Source: Cellvibrionales bacterium UBA4451 (lineage in GTDB: Bacteria; Pseudomonadota; Gammaproteobacteria; Pseudomonadales; Porticoccaceae). Taken from it: a stretch of 22,498 nucleotides of DNA. Positions 6,607 to 15,978 of the stretch are shown here, one piece after another (within the stretch, counting starts at the first letter, position 1; each line of letters opens with the position of its first letter). The stretch is from positions 135,646 to 158,143 of the forward strand of contig DGPB01000010.1 in NCBI GenBank assembly GCA_002390285.1, in the 5' to 3' direction. A program made the translations under genes and the position numbers. The notes under the pieces are model-generated. The model was not told the DNA's origin and did not search any database. It saw only the letters and a program-made list of their open reading frames with translations.

Positions 6607-8544
6607 ATGGGAATGCTAATTAATATCGATAATGGCGGTACGCTCACAGATATCTGTGTGATTAACGGTAACGATTTTTATAAAACTAAAACGTTAACGA
6701 CGCCTTATGATTTAAGTAAATGTTTTTTTGATGGTCTGAAGTCCGTCTCTAAAGTGGTTTATGGTGAAGAGGATGTGGCCAGACTATTGGCTGAAGTAGA
6801 ACACATTCGTTATTCTACTACTCAAGGCACCAATGCAATTGTTGAACGAAAAGGCCCAAAATTGGGGCTGGTTATCAATAAAGGTAATGCCGGTTTAGTT
6901 GAACGTGTGCGTGCTCAAGATCCAGAGCTATACGATTTCTTTGTTGGAGACAGGGTCGAAGAAATTGACCTTGGTCACCTGAGCGACGCTGGTAAGGCTG
7001 CAGATAGCGCAACAGCGATTACTCGACTCACTTCAAGCGGTGCTAACCGTCTCGTGGTTTGTTTTGATATTGATAACGCGAGTGAGTATGAATCACAATT
7101 TAAACAAGTAGCGTTTGATAATTATCCTCGCCACTTGTTAGGTGCTGTACCCATGCTGTTTGCCAGTGAATTGGCGGATGACGTGTCTGGAGACCGCCGT
7201 GCCTGGACTGCATTGATTAATTCCTTCTTGCATCCAGCGATGGAAAGCTTCCTTTACAACGCAGAAAACCGTCTGCGTGAATATCGTACCAAGAACCCAC
7301 TATTAATTTTCCGCAACGATGGCGACGCCTCTCGTGTGGCAAAAACCATTGCATTGAAAACGTACAGCTCTGGTCCTCGTGGCGGTATGGAAGGCGTAAA
7401 AGTCTTCAGTAAACAATACAACCTATTAAATGTTCTTTCCATGGATGTTGGTGGTACTACAACTGATATCGGCCATGTAGTTGGAAATGAAGTGAATGAA
7501 GATCGTAGGGGTATGGTTGAAAATGTGCCAATTAGTTTTGCTCTTTGTGAGATTGATAGCCCCGGTGTTGGTGGTAGCTCAATTCTTTCAATTCAAGATA
7601 AAGCTATCCAAGTTGGCCCAGAGAGTGTGGGTGCTGTTCCAGGGCCTGCCAGTTTTGGCCGCGGTGGTAAGAATTCCACTATTACCGATGTAAACCTGCT
7701 GATGGGTCTGCTTGATCCTTCTACCTTTTTTGGTGGTGGTCTGGCATTGGACATTGACCGAGCTCGTGCTGCAATTGCTGAGAATATTGCTGAGCCTTTG
7801 GGTGTGTCTGTTGATGAAGCTTTGCTGCAATTACGCGATGCGTATGAGCAGAAAATTTCCAATGAATTAAGCAAGTTTTGTGACATATCAGAAGATACCG
7901 TATTGCTTGCCTTCGGTGGTGCGGGCCCCATGAATGCCTGCGGTGCAGCAGATAAGTGTGGCATCAAAACAGTATATGTTCCAAAAACTGCTGCTGTTTT
8001 CAGTGCCTATGGCATTGGCTCTTGTGATATTGGGCAGAGCTACCAATTAGTGCTTTCCGATCAGAAGCAAGAGACTTTGTCGAAAGCGTATGAGGGGCTG
8101 CTAGAGCGTGCTGAGCGAGATATGTTTGCTGAAGGCTATGCTAAAGGTGAATATGAAATTACTGCCCAGTTAGTGGGTGAAAAAGAGGGCTCAGAAACTG
8201 TCCATTTGCTGAATGGCAATGTTGCTGTTCCTCAGGGGCTTGCGAAGGACGATGCAGTGACGCTAGAAGTTTCGGCTCGCAAAACATTGAGAGTTGAAAG
8301 GGATAGTCATGCTGAAGTTAAAAAGGCGAATGCTGCCAAGTCTTCAAAAACTCGTTCGATCTTTGGTGAAAACAAAGAATGGTCAGATGTGCCTGTTTAT
8401 GACGTGAATTTTATGGAGCCTGGTGACTTTGGCGCAGGCCCAGCTGTTATTGAAGAAGAGTACTTTACCTGTTTGGTAAGAGATGGATGGGAGTTTGTTG
8501 TAACTGAATTGGGCGATATTTGTTTGACCAAGGGGGCTGTGTAA
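6607..8544 (+). CDS. Ketone carboxylase subunit, HyuA-like (ApcA-type)
   Basis: A 645-residue (about 70 kDa) hydantoinase A/oxoprolinase-family protein. In carboxylases of this family such subunits bind ATP and help activate bicarbonate or the ketone enolate. The first phosphate motif is at residues 8-15 with Asn in place of the usual Ile (DNGGTLTD; most members have DIGGTFTD). The second phosphate motif DVGGTTTD lies at about 280-287, followed by SPGVGGSS and the conserved FGGAGP near 436-441. It is the first gene of the cluster, follows the sigma-54 promoter, and has an AAGG 9 nt before ATG 6607. Size and order match ApcA of the five-subunit acetophenone carboxylase of Aromatoleum aromaticum. 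Acetone carboxylase beta is the alternative, but that enzyme has three subunits and one HyuA-type chain. The frame ends in TAATG, overlapping the next gene by one base. Confidence 0.85.
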   Translation: MGMLINIDNGGTLTDICVINGNDFYKTKTLTTPYDLSKCFFDGLKSVSKVVYGEEDVARLLAEVEHIRYSTTQGTNAIVERKGPKLGLVINKGNAGLVERVRAQDPELYDFFVGDRVEEIDLGHLSDAGKAADSATAITRLTSSGANRLVVCFDIDNASEYESQFKQVAFDNYPRHLLGAVPMLFASELADDVSGDRRAWTALINSFLHPAMESFLYNAENRLREYRTKNPLLIFRNDGDASRVAKTIALKTYSSGPRGGMEGVKVFSKQYNLLNVLSMDVGGTTTDIGHVVGNEVNEDRRGMVENVPISFALCEIDSPGVGGSSILSIQDKAIQVGPESVGAVPGPASFGRGGKNSTITDVNLLMGLLDPSTFFGGGLALDIDRARAAIAENIAEPLGVSVDEALLQLRDAYEQKISNELSKFCDISEDTVLLAFGGAGPMNACGAADKCGIKTVYVPKTAAVFSAYGIGSCDIGQSYQLVLSDQKQETLSKAYEGLLERAERDMFAEGYAKGEYEITAQLVGEKEGSETVHLLNGNVAVPQGLAKDDAVTLEVSARKTLRVERDSHAEVKKANAAKSSKTRSIFGENKEWSDVPVYDVNFMEPGDFGAGPAVIEEEYFTCLVRDGWEFVVTELGDICLTKGAV

Positions 8545-8948
8545 TGAAAGTTTTGATGACTGAATATCTCCGAATTGATCTGGAAACAGAAAATTGGGAG
8601 TGCCGTGTCTGCGAGCATGTGGTCGGTTCGGCCCGTGGTAACTACAAACAGGGGTTACTCGTTTATAAGCGTGATCCCGAGGACATACATCCTTCGATAA
8701 TTGATCCTGAGAAATATAAATTTACGTTTTGTCCTGATAAAGACTGGGTAAGTATTTATGAATTCTATTGCCCGTCCTGTGGTACCCAGATGGAAGTTGA
8801 ATACACCTTCCCTGGACACGAGCCGCTCTTCGATATGGAGGTGGATGTGGATGCCCTGAAAGAGCAGTGGAGTCATCGCGAAGAAATACTGGAGCCGGTT
8901 AAAGGTCCCAATATTTTGGTGGATAGAACTCACGGTCACAATCATTGA
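8544..8948 (+). CDS. Small zinc-binding carboxylase subunit (acetone carboxylase gamma-like, ApcB-type)
   Basis: A 134-residue (about 15-16 kDa) protein of the acetone carboxylase gamma/acetophenone carboxylase ApcB type. Two CxxC pairs, CRVC near residue 19 and CPSC near residue 80, form a likely zinc site; a further FCPDKDW segment lies between them, and the C-terminus is His-rich (THGHNH). In the known enzyme the small subunit is a structural zinc protein of the core complex. The frame is open eight codons earlier, to 8520, but ATG 8544 is preferred: it overlaps the upstream stop as TAATG, has an AGGGGG ribosome site 7-8 nt upstream, and begins the conserved sequence. The overlap suggests translational coupling with the first subunit. 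A 61-bp gap follows. Confidence 0.85.
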   Translation: MKVLMTEYLRIDLETENWECRVCEHVVGSARGNYKQGLLVYKRDPEDIHPSIIDPEKYKFTFCPDKDWVSIYEFYCPSCGTQMEVEYTFPGHEPLFDMEVDVDALKEQWSHREEILEPVKGPNILVDRTHGHNH

Positions 8949-9009
8949 GTAAATGGCTTGTACAACAAGTGAATAACTTAATAGTTATAGAGTTTTAGGA
9001 AATAATATT

Positions 9010-11160
9010 ATGAAACGTATATCAGTAGATATCGGCGGTACATTCACAGACTGTTTTGTCGTCTGGAATGGTAAGTATATTGAAACCAAAGCTTTGACGA
9101 CTCATCACAACCTTGCTCTGGGTTTCAATGAAGCTGTTGAAAAAGCGTATACCGAATTGGATATCTCCATGGAGGAGATCTTGGCCGGTGTTGACTCCGT
9201 TCGTTATGCAACAACGTTGGGTACTAATGCCCTGATCGAGCACAATGGCCCGCGTATCGGTATGTTAGTTACTGCCGGTTTCGAGGCAATGGTTCCCTTG
9301 AGCCGAGCGCGTGGTTATGGCGAAGGCTTGGATGATCTGGGTAAGCAAAACTTACCTGATGCCCAGCGCCCAACACCATTGGTAATGCCGCACATGATCG
9401 AAGGCGTGCGTGAACGTCTAGGTTTTGAAGGTGAATTGGTGATGCCTCTAGACGAAGCCGATGTTCGCAACAAGATCAGAACACTGGTTGATAAGGGTGC
9501 GCAGGTTATTGTTGTGTGTTTGGTTAACTCTGTCGTTAACCCTGTCCACGAAAAGCAAGTTGAGAGAATTCTCCTAGAAGAGTATCCAACACATTTGTTG
9601 GGTTCTATTCCTGTTATTTTGTCTCATCGTGTAGCTGGCCGTAAGGGTGAGTATGTGCGTGCGACGTCAGCGATTATTGATGGTTACCTGCACTCCACTA
9701 TGTATCACGCCATGAGTCAGCTTGAGCAAAACCTTCGTTCACATGGCTATACGAAACCCATGTTGGTTATCCATAATTCTGGTGGTATGGCTCAGTTGAA
9801 CTCAACTGATGCGTTGCAAACAATTCACTCCGGGCCTGTTTCTGGTATCAGTGCTGCAGAGCATTTGGCTAAAGAGGCAGACCTCGGTAGTGTGATTGCA
9901 ACGGATATGGGTGGCACTAGCTACGACATCGGTATCGTGGTTGAGGGTGGCATTAAGCACTATGACTTTAACCCGGTTATCGACCGCTGGTTGGTGTCCG
10001 TGCCGATGGTTCACTTGGTGACCTTGGGTGCTGGCGGTGGTTCTATCGCGTCCTTTGACCGTATGTATAATGCTGTAGCGGTTGGGCCAAAGAGTGCTGG
10101 TTCTGATCCTGGTCCTGCCTGTTATGATCGTGGTGGTATGAAGCCAACGGTAACCGATGCTGACTTGGTGTTGGGCTATCTTGATGCTGAAAACTACGCC
10201 GGTGGTAGTATTCCACTGAACCCGAAACGTTCATTTTTCGCCATTGAAGAAGCGCTTTGTGATGATCTAGATGTTGGAGCTATTGAAGCTGCTCTGCTGG
10301 TTAAAGAGAAAGTGGATAGCAACATGGCTAACGGTGTGGGCACTGAGTTGCGTGTTCGCGGTTATGACCCCAAAGACTTCACCATGTTGGCTTATGGTGG
10401 CAATGGTCCTCTGCACTGTTGTGGTATCGCTTCAAAACTGAACATCGACAAGATTCTGGCTACCCCTATGAGCTCTGTGTTCTCGGCAGTGGGGGCCGGT
10501 AATATGCACCAGATGCATATTCATGAATCTTCACTGTTTATGGTTCTTTATGATTCCACGTCTCGTAAGGTGTTTGATAACTACAAACGCTTTAACGATA
10601 TCGTGGCTGAATTGAGCGTGCGCGGTCAAAATGACTTGTTGCGTCAGGGTTCTAATGCTGGAGATATCAAGCACTCCCTTGAGCTAGACATGCGCTACGG
10701 TAATCAGTTGGTGCAAACCACCGTTGTTGTGCCTAAGCATTCCCTAGAATCTGTGATGGATGTAATGAATATTCTGAATCAGTTTTCTATGGATTATGGC
10801 AAGCGCTTTGGCGAAGGTAGTCAGGCGCCAGAAGCAGGTATTCGAATCAATACTATTCGTGTTGCTTCTTACGTTGAGCATGACACTGTTAAGTTCACCC
10901 ACATTAAACCTGTACCACAAGCTGAGCGTATTGCTCCGCCGGCACCATCAAGTACTCGTTCTTGTTACTTTGTAGGTGGAGAAGGCAAAGCAATTGAAAC
11001 ACCAGTGTGGAATAAAACTGACATTCCAGCCGGTACAGAGATTGCGGGGCCAGGTCTTGTGGCGTCAGAAGTTACTACATATTTGATTGAGCCCGGTTGG
11101 AAATATGTATCCGCAGAACAGGGTGCAGTTTGGTTCCTCCGTGCAGAAGCAAAGAACTAA
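9010..11160 (+). CDS. Ketone carboxylase subunit, HyuA-like (ApcC-type)
   Basis: A 716-residue (about 78 kDa) hydantoinase A/oxoprolinase-family subunit, the second HyuA-type chain of the cluster. It keeps the canonical first phosphate motif DIGGTFTD (residues 7-14), the second motif DMGGTSYD (about 299-306), GAGGGSIA, SDPGPACY, and YGGNGPLHC at about 462-470. The C-terminal domain ends with the usual IAGPG...TYLIEPGW pattern of the family. In acetophenone carboxylase the two HyuA-type subunits form a heterodimer, each with an ATP site, which matches the two ATP used per ketone. An AGGA lies about 10 nt before ATG 9010, and the next gene starts 15 bp after its stop. Codon use is GGT/CGT/GTT-rich, suggesting high expression when induced. 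Confidence 0.87.
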   Translation: MKRISVDIGGTFTDCFVVWNGKYIETKALTTHHNLALGFNEAVEKAYTELDISMEEILAGVDSVRYATTLGTNALIEHNGPRIGMLVTAGFEAMVPLSRARGYGEGLDDLGKQNLPDAQRPTPLVMPHMIEGVRERLGFEGELVMPLDEADVRNKIRTLVDKGAQVIVVCLVNSVVNPVHEKQVERILLEEYPTHLLGSIPVILSHRVAGRKGEYVRATSAIIDGYLHSTMYHAMSQLEQNLRSHGYTKPMLVIHNSGGMAQLNSTDALQTIHSGPVSGISAAEHLAKEADLGSVIATDMGGTSYDIGIVVEGGIKHYDFNPVIDRWLVSVPMVHLVTLGAGGGSIASFDRMYNAVAVGPKSAGSDPGPACYDRGGMKPTVTDADLVLGYLDAENYAGGSIPLNPKRSFFAIEEALCDDLDVGAIEAALLVKEKVDSNMANGVGTELRVRGYDPKDFTMLAYGGNGPLHCCGIASKLNIDKILATPMSSVFSAVGAGNMHQMHIHESSLFMVLYDSTSRKVFDNYKRFNDIVAELSVRGQNDLLRQGSNAGDIKHSLELDMRYGNQLVQTTVVVPKHSLESVMDVMNILNQFSMDYGKRFGEGSQAPEAGIRINTIRVASYVEHDTVKFTHIKPVPQAERIAPPAPSSTRSCYFVGGEGKAIETPVWNKTDIPAGTEIAGPGLVASEVTTYLIEPGWKYVSAEQGAVWFLRAEAKN

Positions 11161-11175
11161 AGGGGTAGTTTTATT

Positions 11176-13455
11176 ATGAACACTAAAGTGAATGTAGACA
11201 CTGAAGTTGAAGATCAGGAATTAATCCAGAAATTCCTGAAAGACACGACTTTATTTCTTGGGCCAGACCCTGAAATTATTCGTGATCATAGAATCATGCC
11301 GCGTACTCCGTCAGAAGAAGAGTGCATGGATAAATATACCGATCTTAACCAGATTTCTTCTATACGTGACCGTTTGCAGTCGGCGTGTGAAGAAGGTTTT
11401 GAAATGGTTGAGCAAATGGGCGCAGCGCCTGGTGCAAAATGGGGTGATATTATCACTGGCATTTATTCAGCCTCAGGTGATTTAACCATTGGTAGTGCGG
11501 GCGGCGTGTTAATTTTCTCTGCCTTGGTTCACCACCCAATCAAATTCATTATCAAAAACTGGGTTGATGAACATACCGTAGGTGTAAATGAAGGGGATGG
11601 CTTTATCCATAACGATTCCCGTTACGGTAATGTGCATAACACTGACCAAAGTATGATTTTGCCCGTGTTCCATGAAGGCAAACTAATCTGTTGGGCGGCG
11701 TCAACCGTTCACGAAGGCGAAAACGGTGCCATTGAACCAGGTGGTATGCCTTCTATGGCTGAGACTTCCTTTGATGAAGGACTGAAAATGTCCCCCTTCA
11801 AAGTCGTTGAAAACTACGAAATTAAGAGAGATATTCTGACCTTCTTGCAGAACTCAGTACGTGAGCCAAAACTGCAATACGAAGACATGAAGGTAAAACT
11901 ATTTGCCTGTATGCGTCTTGAGCAACGTATTAAAGAAGTCTTTGCAACGGACGGCCCTGATGCACTGACAGCTTGTCTGCGTTATACCAATGAGAGTGTG
12001 GTGACCGAAGTTCGTCGTCGCATCACTGAATGGCCAGACATGACTGTTCGCACTCAGACCATTATGGACAGTACGCTGCGTGAAAATGCATTATTGAAAG
12101 TTAACCTGGCTGTGACCAAGAAAGGTGATCGCCTCATCTTTGACTTTAGTGGAACCAGCCCAGAGTTGACTAACCGTGCCATCAACACTCAGTTGCCCGG
12201 GATGAAAGGCATGGTAGGCCAAGCATTTATGAACCACATCTGGCCTGATCTGCCTCGTGGCCAAGCAGGTTTGTCTCCCATTGAGTTCGTTACTCAGCAA
12301 GGCTCTCTGGTTGATTGTTCCTATGAAGCACCTAACTCGCAGAGTTTGATGTCTATCTTCCACAGCTTTACTGTAGCGCAGCATGCGACAGCCAAGTTCC
12401 TTTACAGTTGTCCTGACAAATACACTCGTGTATTGGCGCCTTGGCACAATATGATTAACACCTTCATTTGGGGTGGTGTTAACCAGCACGGAGAGATGCT
12501 AGGTAACCTATGTGCAGACCTTAATGGTATGGGCGGTGGTGCACGTATGGATCGCGATGGTGAACATGCGTTGGCGCCAATTTTCGCTACCATGGCGGAC
12601 ATCGGTGAGCAGGAAATGAACGAGGAAGAAGTACCCTTCCTGCAGTTGGTTTCTAAGAAAATGACCGCTAATACCCAGGCCCCTGGCAAATACCGCGGCG
12701 GCATGGGTTACACCATGATTGCGTCTACCAAAGACAGTGATCAGTGGGGCTTCATGACCACGACTCAGGGTTCTAAAGTACCGACCATTCAAGGTCTGTT
12801 CGGTGGGTACGCCGGTGGTTCTTATCCACTGTGTAAAGTGACTGATGTAGATGTGTATGATGTTCTGCTCAAAAATCCTGAGCAGTTCAAGCATAGTATT
12901 CACGAAACAATGAATGAGCAGCTGTTCCCGGGTGCTAAGTATTCAACGCATCATATGGGTATGGGATTTGATATTTCAAAACGTGGTGAGCTGTACATGA
13001 TCTCCCAGGGTTCCGGTGGTGGTTATGGTGATCCTCTTGAGCGTGATCCTACCTATGTGATTATGGACATTGAAGAAGGCCTGATTACTTCGGACTGGGC
13101 GAAAAAGCTGTATAAAGTTGAATTCAATGAAGAGACTTTTGCTTTGGACCTAGAGGCAACGGAGAAACTTCGTGCTGATTATCGTGAGCTGCGTAAGCAA
13201 CAGGGCAAGCCTTACGCTGAGTTTGTTAAAGAGCATGTTAAGGATACACCGCCTGCAAATATTCCGTTCTATGGTTCCTGGAATGGTGACGTTGACACCA
13301 TTTATGCAGGCAGCCTAGATGACAAGCGTGATGCCAGCAATATAGGTCCTATTTATGTGACTAATCCAAAAGATGTAAGAATCGGCGAACTGGAAGCGGA
13401 GCTTGAAGCCGTAAGAAAACAAGCGGGTATTCCGTCAACGGATACAAGGAAATAA
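11176..13455 (+). CDS. Ketone carboxylase subunit, HyuB-like (ApcD-type)
   Basis: A 759-residue (about 85 kDa) hydantoinase B/oxoprolinase-family protein, expected to hold the carboxylation site. Family features are HNDSRYGNVHNTDQSM from about residue 145 (the place of the HyuB 'NDP...G.H..D' motif), FDFSGTSP in the middle, a glycine-rich MGGGARMDRDGEHA, and the very conserved GGGYGDPLERDP around 614-625. About 130 residues follow that motif, a longer tail than in simple HyuB proteins. Acetone carboxylase alpha is the other relative. A GGGG lies about 10 nt before ATG 11176. One base separates its TAA from the next ATG, so the two genes are almost certainly translated together. Confidence 0.87.
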   Translation: MNTKVNVDTEVEDQELIQKFLKDTTLFLGPDPEIIRDHRIMPRTPSEEECMDKYTDLNQISSIRDRLQSACEEGFEMVEQMGAAPGAKWGDIITGIYSASGDLTIGSAGGVLIFSALVHHPIKFIIKNWVDEHTVGVNEGDGFIHNDSRYGNVHNTDQSMILPVFHEGKLICWAASTVHEGENGAIEPGGMPSMAETSFDEGLKMSPFKVVENYEIKRDILTFLQNSVREPKLQYEDMKVKLFACMRLEQRIKEVFATDGPDALTACLRYTNESVVTEVRRRITEWPDMTVRTQTIMDSTLRENALLKVNLAVTKKGDRLIFDFSGTSPELTNRAINTQLPGMKGMVGQAFMNHIWPDLPRGQAGLSPIEFVTQQGSLVDCSYEAPNSQSLMSIFHSFTVAQHATAKFLYSCPDKYTRVLAPWHNMINTFIWGGVNQHGEMLGNLCADLNGMGGGARMDRDGEHALAPIFATMADIGEQEMNEEEVPFLQLVSKKMTANTQAPGKYRGGMGYTMIASTKDSDQWGFMTTTQGSKVPTIQGLFGGYAGGSYPLCKVTDVDVYDVLLKNPEQFKHSIHETMNEQLFPGAKYSTHHMGMGFDISKRGELYMISQGSGGGYGDPLERDPTYVIMDIEEGLITSDWAKKLYKVEFNEETFALDLEATEKLRADYRELRKQQGKPYAEFVKEHVKDTPPANIPFYGSWNGDVDTIYAGSLDDKRDASNIGPIYVTNPKDVRIGELEAELEAVRKQAGIPSTDTRK

Positions 13456-13456
13456 G

Positions 13457-14308
13457 ATGTCTGTAGACCTGGTCTCATATCTATCGTCGGGGGGTGAATC
13501 CCCTCGGCTTTGGGTTAACTTTAATGATTACACAAAGAAACTCTTGTTGGGCGAAAGTGAAAATCCTTGGGACACACCCGCTTCTTATATGGCTTTCTAT
13601 GGGCAAGCCCATGGTTTGGTCAAAGCGGATGTGGTTGTGCTCGATGTTTGGGATTTGTTTCAGCACTGGATGGAAGATGATGAAAAAGCCATTCCAGCCA
13701 TGGCTGAAAAGAACAGAGTCCCTTATGCATTGAAGACAATGTTGGAAGCTTTTGCCCCAAGAGAATTGTTGGCCGAAGTCATTACTGCTGTGAGCAATAA
13801 CTATGGGGATAAAACCCCCATAGTTTTGGTCGTTCCTTCTCCTCGATCTCTTCTGGTTAGAGCGCATAAAGCGGCTACCGGAAATGATGCAGAGCCAGAA
13901 GAAATGGTTGTTGATACGGCGGCAATGTATTTAGCTGATTTCCTCCGCTATTTCAGCGAGACGAATCTGTCCGGTGTGCTTTTAGTGGAAGATGAAGCAT
14001 TGATGCCTGCGAGTAGTGAAGAGCTCTCCTGGTATCAGCCTGTGGTCAATGTGGCAAAGCATTATCGATGGTCCATTGGTATACAGCTGCCATTTTCTGG
14101 CGAAGGCTTCAGTGCTCCGGGCGATGTGAATTTCACTATTGTTCCTGCTCAATCTTCGGTTTCGGAGAGCTCCCTTGGTGTTGATATTTCGCAAGCCCTT
14201 TGGGTGGGCGGAGACATTGCTGGGACTAAGGGTTTCTACTACTTGTCGATTCCTGTCGATACCAAGCCAGAGTCAGTACTTGAGACGCTTTCAACACTGA
14301 AAAGTTAA
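13457..14308 (+). CDS. Unassigned fifth carboxylase gene (ApcE-like by position)
   Basis: A 283-residue (about 31 kDa) soluble protein with no motif I can assign to a catalytic family. It has no signal peptide or membrane segment. Alternating hydrophobic strands such as VVVLDVW, PIVLVVPSP and SGVLLVED suggest an alpha/beta fold, and the C-terminal stretch ALWVGGDIAGTKGFYYLSIP is conserved-looking. It begins one base after the HyuB-like gene and ends 14 bp before the ligase gene. Acetophenone carboxylase has a fifth subunit of about 34 kDa, encoded at this same place, that is not in the core complex but is needed for activity. The assignment rests on place and size, not on recognised sequence. 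A UroD- or TIM-barrel-like fold is a weaker guess. Confidence 0.7.
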   Translation: MSVDLVSYLSSGGESPRLWVNFNDYTKKLLLGESENPWDTPASYMAFYGQAHGLVKADVVVLDVWDLFQHWMEDDEKAIPAMAEKNRVPYALKTMLEAFAPRELLAEVITAVSNNYGDKTPIVLVVPSPRSLLVRAHKAATGNDAEPEEMVVDTAAMYLADFLRYFSETNLSGVLLVEDEALMPASSEELSWYQPVVNVAKHYRWSIGIQLPFSGEGFSAPGDVNFTIVPAQSSVSESSLGVDISQALWVGGDIAGTKGFYYLSIPVDTKPESVLETLSTLKS

Positions 14309-14322
14309 CAGGCCGATTTAGT

Positions 14323-15906
14323 ATGCGTCTTGTTGATTTTCTAGATCAAAGTCCGGCGCTGTCTGGTTCGATTGCAGGCAGTGCTGGGTTTATTGATCTC
14401 GATAACAAGGTTTCCCTCAGTTATCAGGAGATGGTTAACGCTTCCCTTCACCTGGCTGATATTTTAAGGAAAAAAGGGGTAAAGCCTCAAGATGTTGTGG
14501 CGACGTATGCACCAAATTCTGTGGCTGCATACTGCTGTATATTTGCTATTTCTCGTGTGGGGGCAGTCTGGTTACCTCTTAATACCAGAAGTACATTTGA
14601 ATCTAATTTAAAACTGATCGACAAAGCAGAGGCCGTTATGCTTTTTGTCGATAAAAGTATTGCTACAGCAAATCCCCAGTTCTCGGATCATTTTTGTGAT
14701 GATCAGTTGTGTTTCCTCGACGGTCAGCAGATTGCTGGCCTGGCTTTCTCTTCCCTTACTGAAGCTCCGCCAGGGGGCTTTAATTTCGATAGTCAGCCCA
14801 AGGCATCAAAGGACGAACAGACGCTTGTCTCAATGTTAGCTACTGGAGGAACCACAGGGGACTCCAAGTTGGCAGAGTGGGGCAGTCTGGCATGGCAAAC
14901 GTTCACCTCTATTCAGGCGGAACTCATGCCTCCCCCAGACATTCCGGCTTGTTATCTCGTGTCAGCCCCTATGACACACGCTGCAGGCATCGCTTCCTTT
15001 GCGGCGATACGTCAGGGGGCGTCTATCGTGGTGATGGATGGCATGGTGCCAGAGGCCGTTCTTTCTGTGATTGAGGCCTATCAGGTTACCCATCTTTTCT
15101 TACCTCCCACAGCGATTTATATGCTGTTGGCTGATGAGCATGTTAAAGAACACGATTACTCGAGTCTTCGGTATTTTTGGTACGCCGCCGCTCCCATGTC
15201 AGTGGAAAAATTAAAAGAGGCAATAGCCGTTTTTGGTCCCGTGATGGTTCAGACCTACGGTCAAGCTGAGGCGCCGATGATTTGTACCTTTTTGTCAGCT
15301 CAGGATCATGTGGAGGCGCTGGAGGCGGGTGATCTGTCTATCCTGCGCTCCTGTGGTAAGCCTTCACCGCAGGTGGAGGTGGCAGTCATGGATGGTGGGG
15401 AGAATATTCTTCCGCAAGGTCAGGAGGGTGAGATTGCGGTGAAGGGAGGCATCTTGATGCGGGGATACTATAAGGACCCTGAGGCAACAGCGGCGATACG
15501 CAGTGATGGGTGGCAGTATACTGGGGATATTGGTGTTTTCGATGAACACGGCTATCTGGCTATTGTCGATCGCAAGCACGACATGATTATCTCGGGTGGT
15601 TTTAATGTGTATCCGAGCGAAATTGAGCAGATTATTTGGGCTCACCCAGCGGTTAAAGATTGTGCGGTCATTGGTGTGCCCCATGAGAAATGGGGTGAGC
15701 AGGTTACCGCAGTTATTGAGCTGAAAGATAATAATTGTGTACCCGCGGAGCAGGAGATCATTCAGTACTGTAAAGACAAATTAGGCAGTGTTAAGTCGCC
15801 TAAGCAAGTACTGTTTTGGGATGAATTACCTCGTAGCCCGGTGGGTAAAGTTTTGAAGAAAGAAATTCGTAAAGTTTTCTGGGGTCAGCAGGGTCGGAAT
15901 ATATAA
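14323..15906 (+). CDS. AMP-forming 3-ketoacid:CoA ligase (acyl-CoA synthetase)
   Basis: A 527-residue ANL-superfamily ligase that activates a carboxylate as acyl-AMP and transfers it to CoA. The ATP-binding loop ATGGTTGDSK lies at 173-182, YGQAEAP at 312-318, YTGDI with the ribose-binding Asp at 399-403, the hinge DRKHDMIISGG from 416, and the catalytic adenylation lysine at K509 in SPVGKVLKKE. The P-loop-like motif ends DSK-L rather than the commoner 'PK-V'. It sits 14 bp after the fifth carboxylase gene, the same place as bal (benzoylacetate-CoA ligase) in the acetophenone pathway. The likely substrate is therefore the 3-keto acid made by the carboxylase (benzoylacetate, acetoacetate or a relative). 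Which acid it uses cannot be seen from sequence. Confidence 0.85.
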   Translation: MRLVDFLDQSPALSGSIAGSAGFIDLDNKVSLSYQEMVNASLHLADILRKKGVKPQDVVATYAPNSVAAYCCIFAISRVGAVWLPLNTRSTFESNLKLIDKAEAVMLFVDKSIATANPQFSDHFCDDQLCFLDGQQIAGLAFSSLTEAPPGGFNFDSQPKASKDEQTLVSMLATGGTTGDSKLAEWGSLAWQTFTSIQAELMPPPDIPACYLVSAPMTHAAGIASFAAIRQGASIVVMDGMVPEAVLSVIEAYQVTHLFLPPTAIYMLLADEHVKEHDYSSLRYFWYAAAPMSVEKLKEAIAVFGPVMVQTYGQAEAPMICTFLSAQDHVEALEAGDLSILRSCGKPSPQVEVAVMDGGENILPQGQEGEIAVKGGILMRGYYKDPEATAAIRSDGWQYTGDIGVFDEHGYLAIVDRKHDMIISGGFNVYPSEIEQIIWAHPAVKDCAVIGVPHEKWGEQVTAVIELKDNNCVPAEQEIIQYCKDKLGSVKSPKQVLFWDELPRSPVGKVLKKEIRKVFWGQQGRNI

Positions 15907-15978
15907 CACCGAGTGGTTATTTCCCTCTGTCATTGTCCATACATATTAGGTCTTGATCATTATTAGTGAGGTTTCCAA

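Noticed and set aside
7593..7967. Long antisense open frame inside the first carboxylase subunit gene
   Set aside because: It is a by-product of GC-skewed codon use in the real gene and has no plausible ribosome site.
12091..12903. Overlapping minus-strand open frames inside the HyuB-type gene
   Set aside because: They share the space of a full-length conserved gene, and their products are rich in unusual His/Arg/Cys typical of reverse-strand shadows.
6607..13455. True hydantoinase or 5-oxoprolinase operon
   Set aside because: The second small zinc subunit, two HyuA-type chains and the downstream CoA ligase and thiolase fit ketone carboxylation; amide-ring hydrolases lack these partners.
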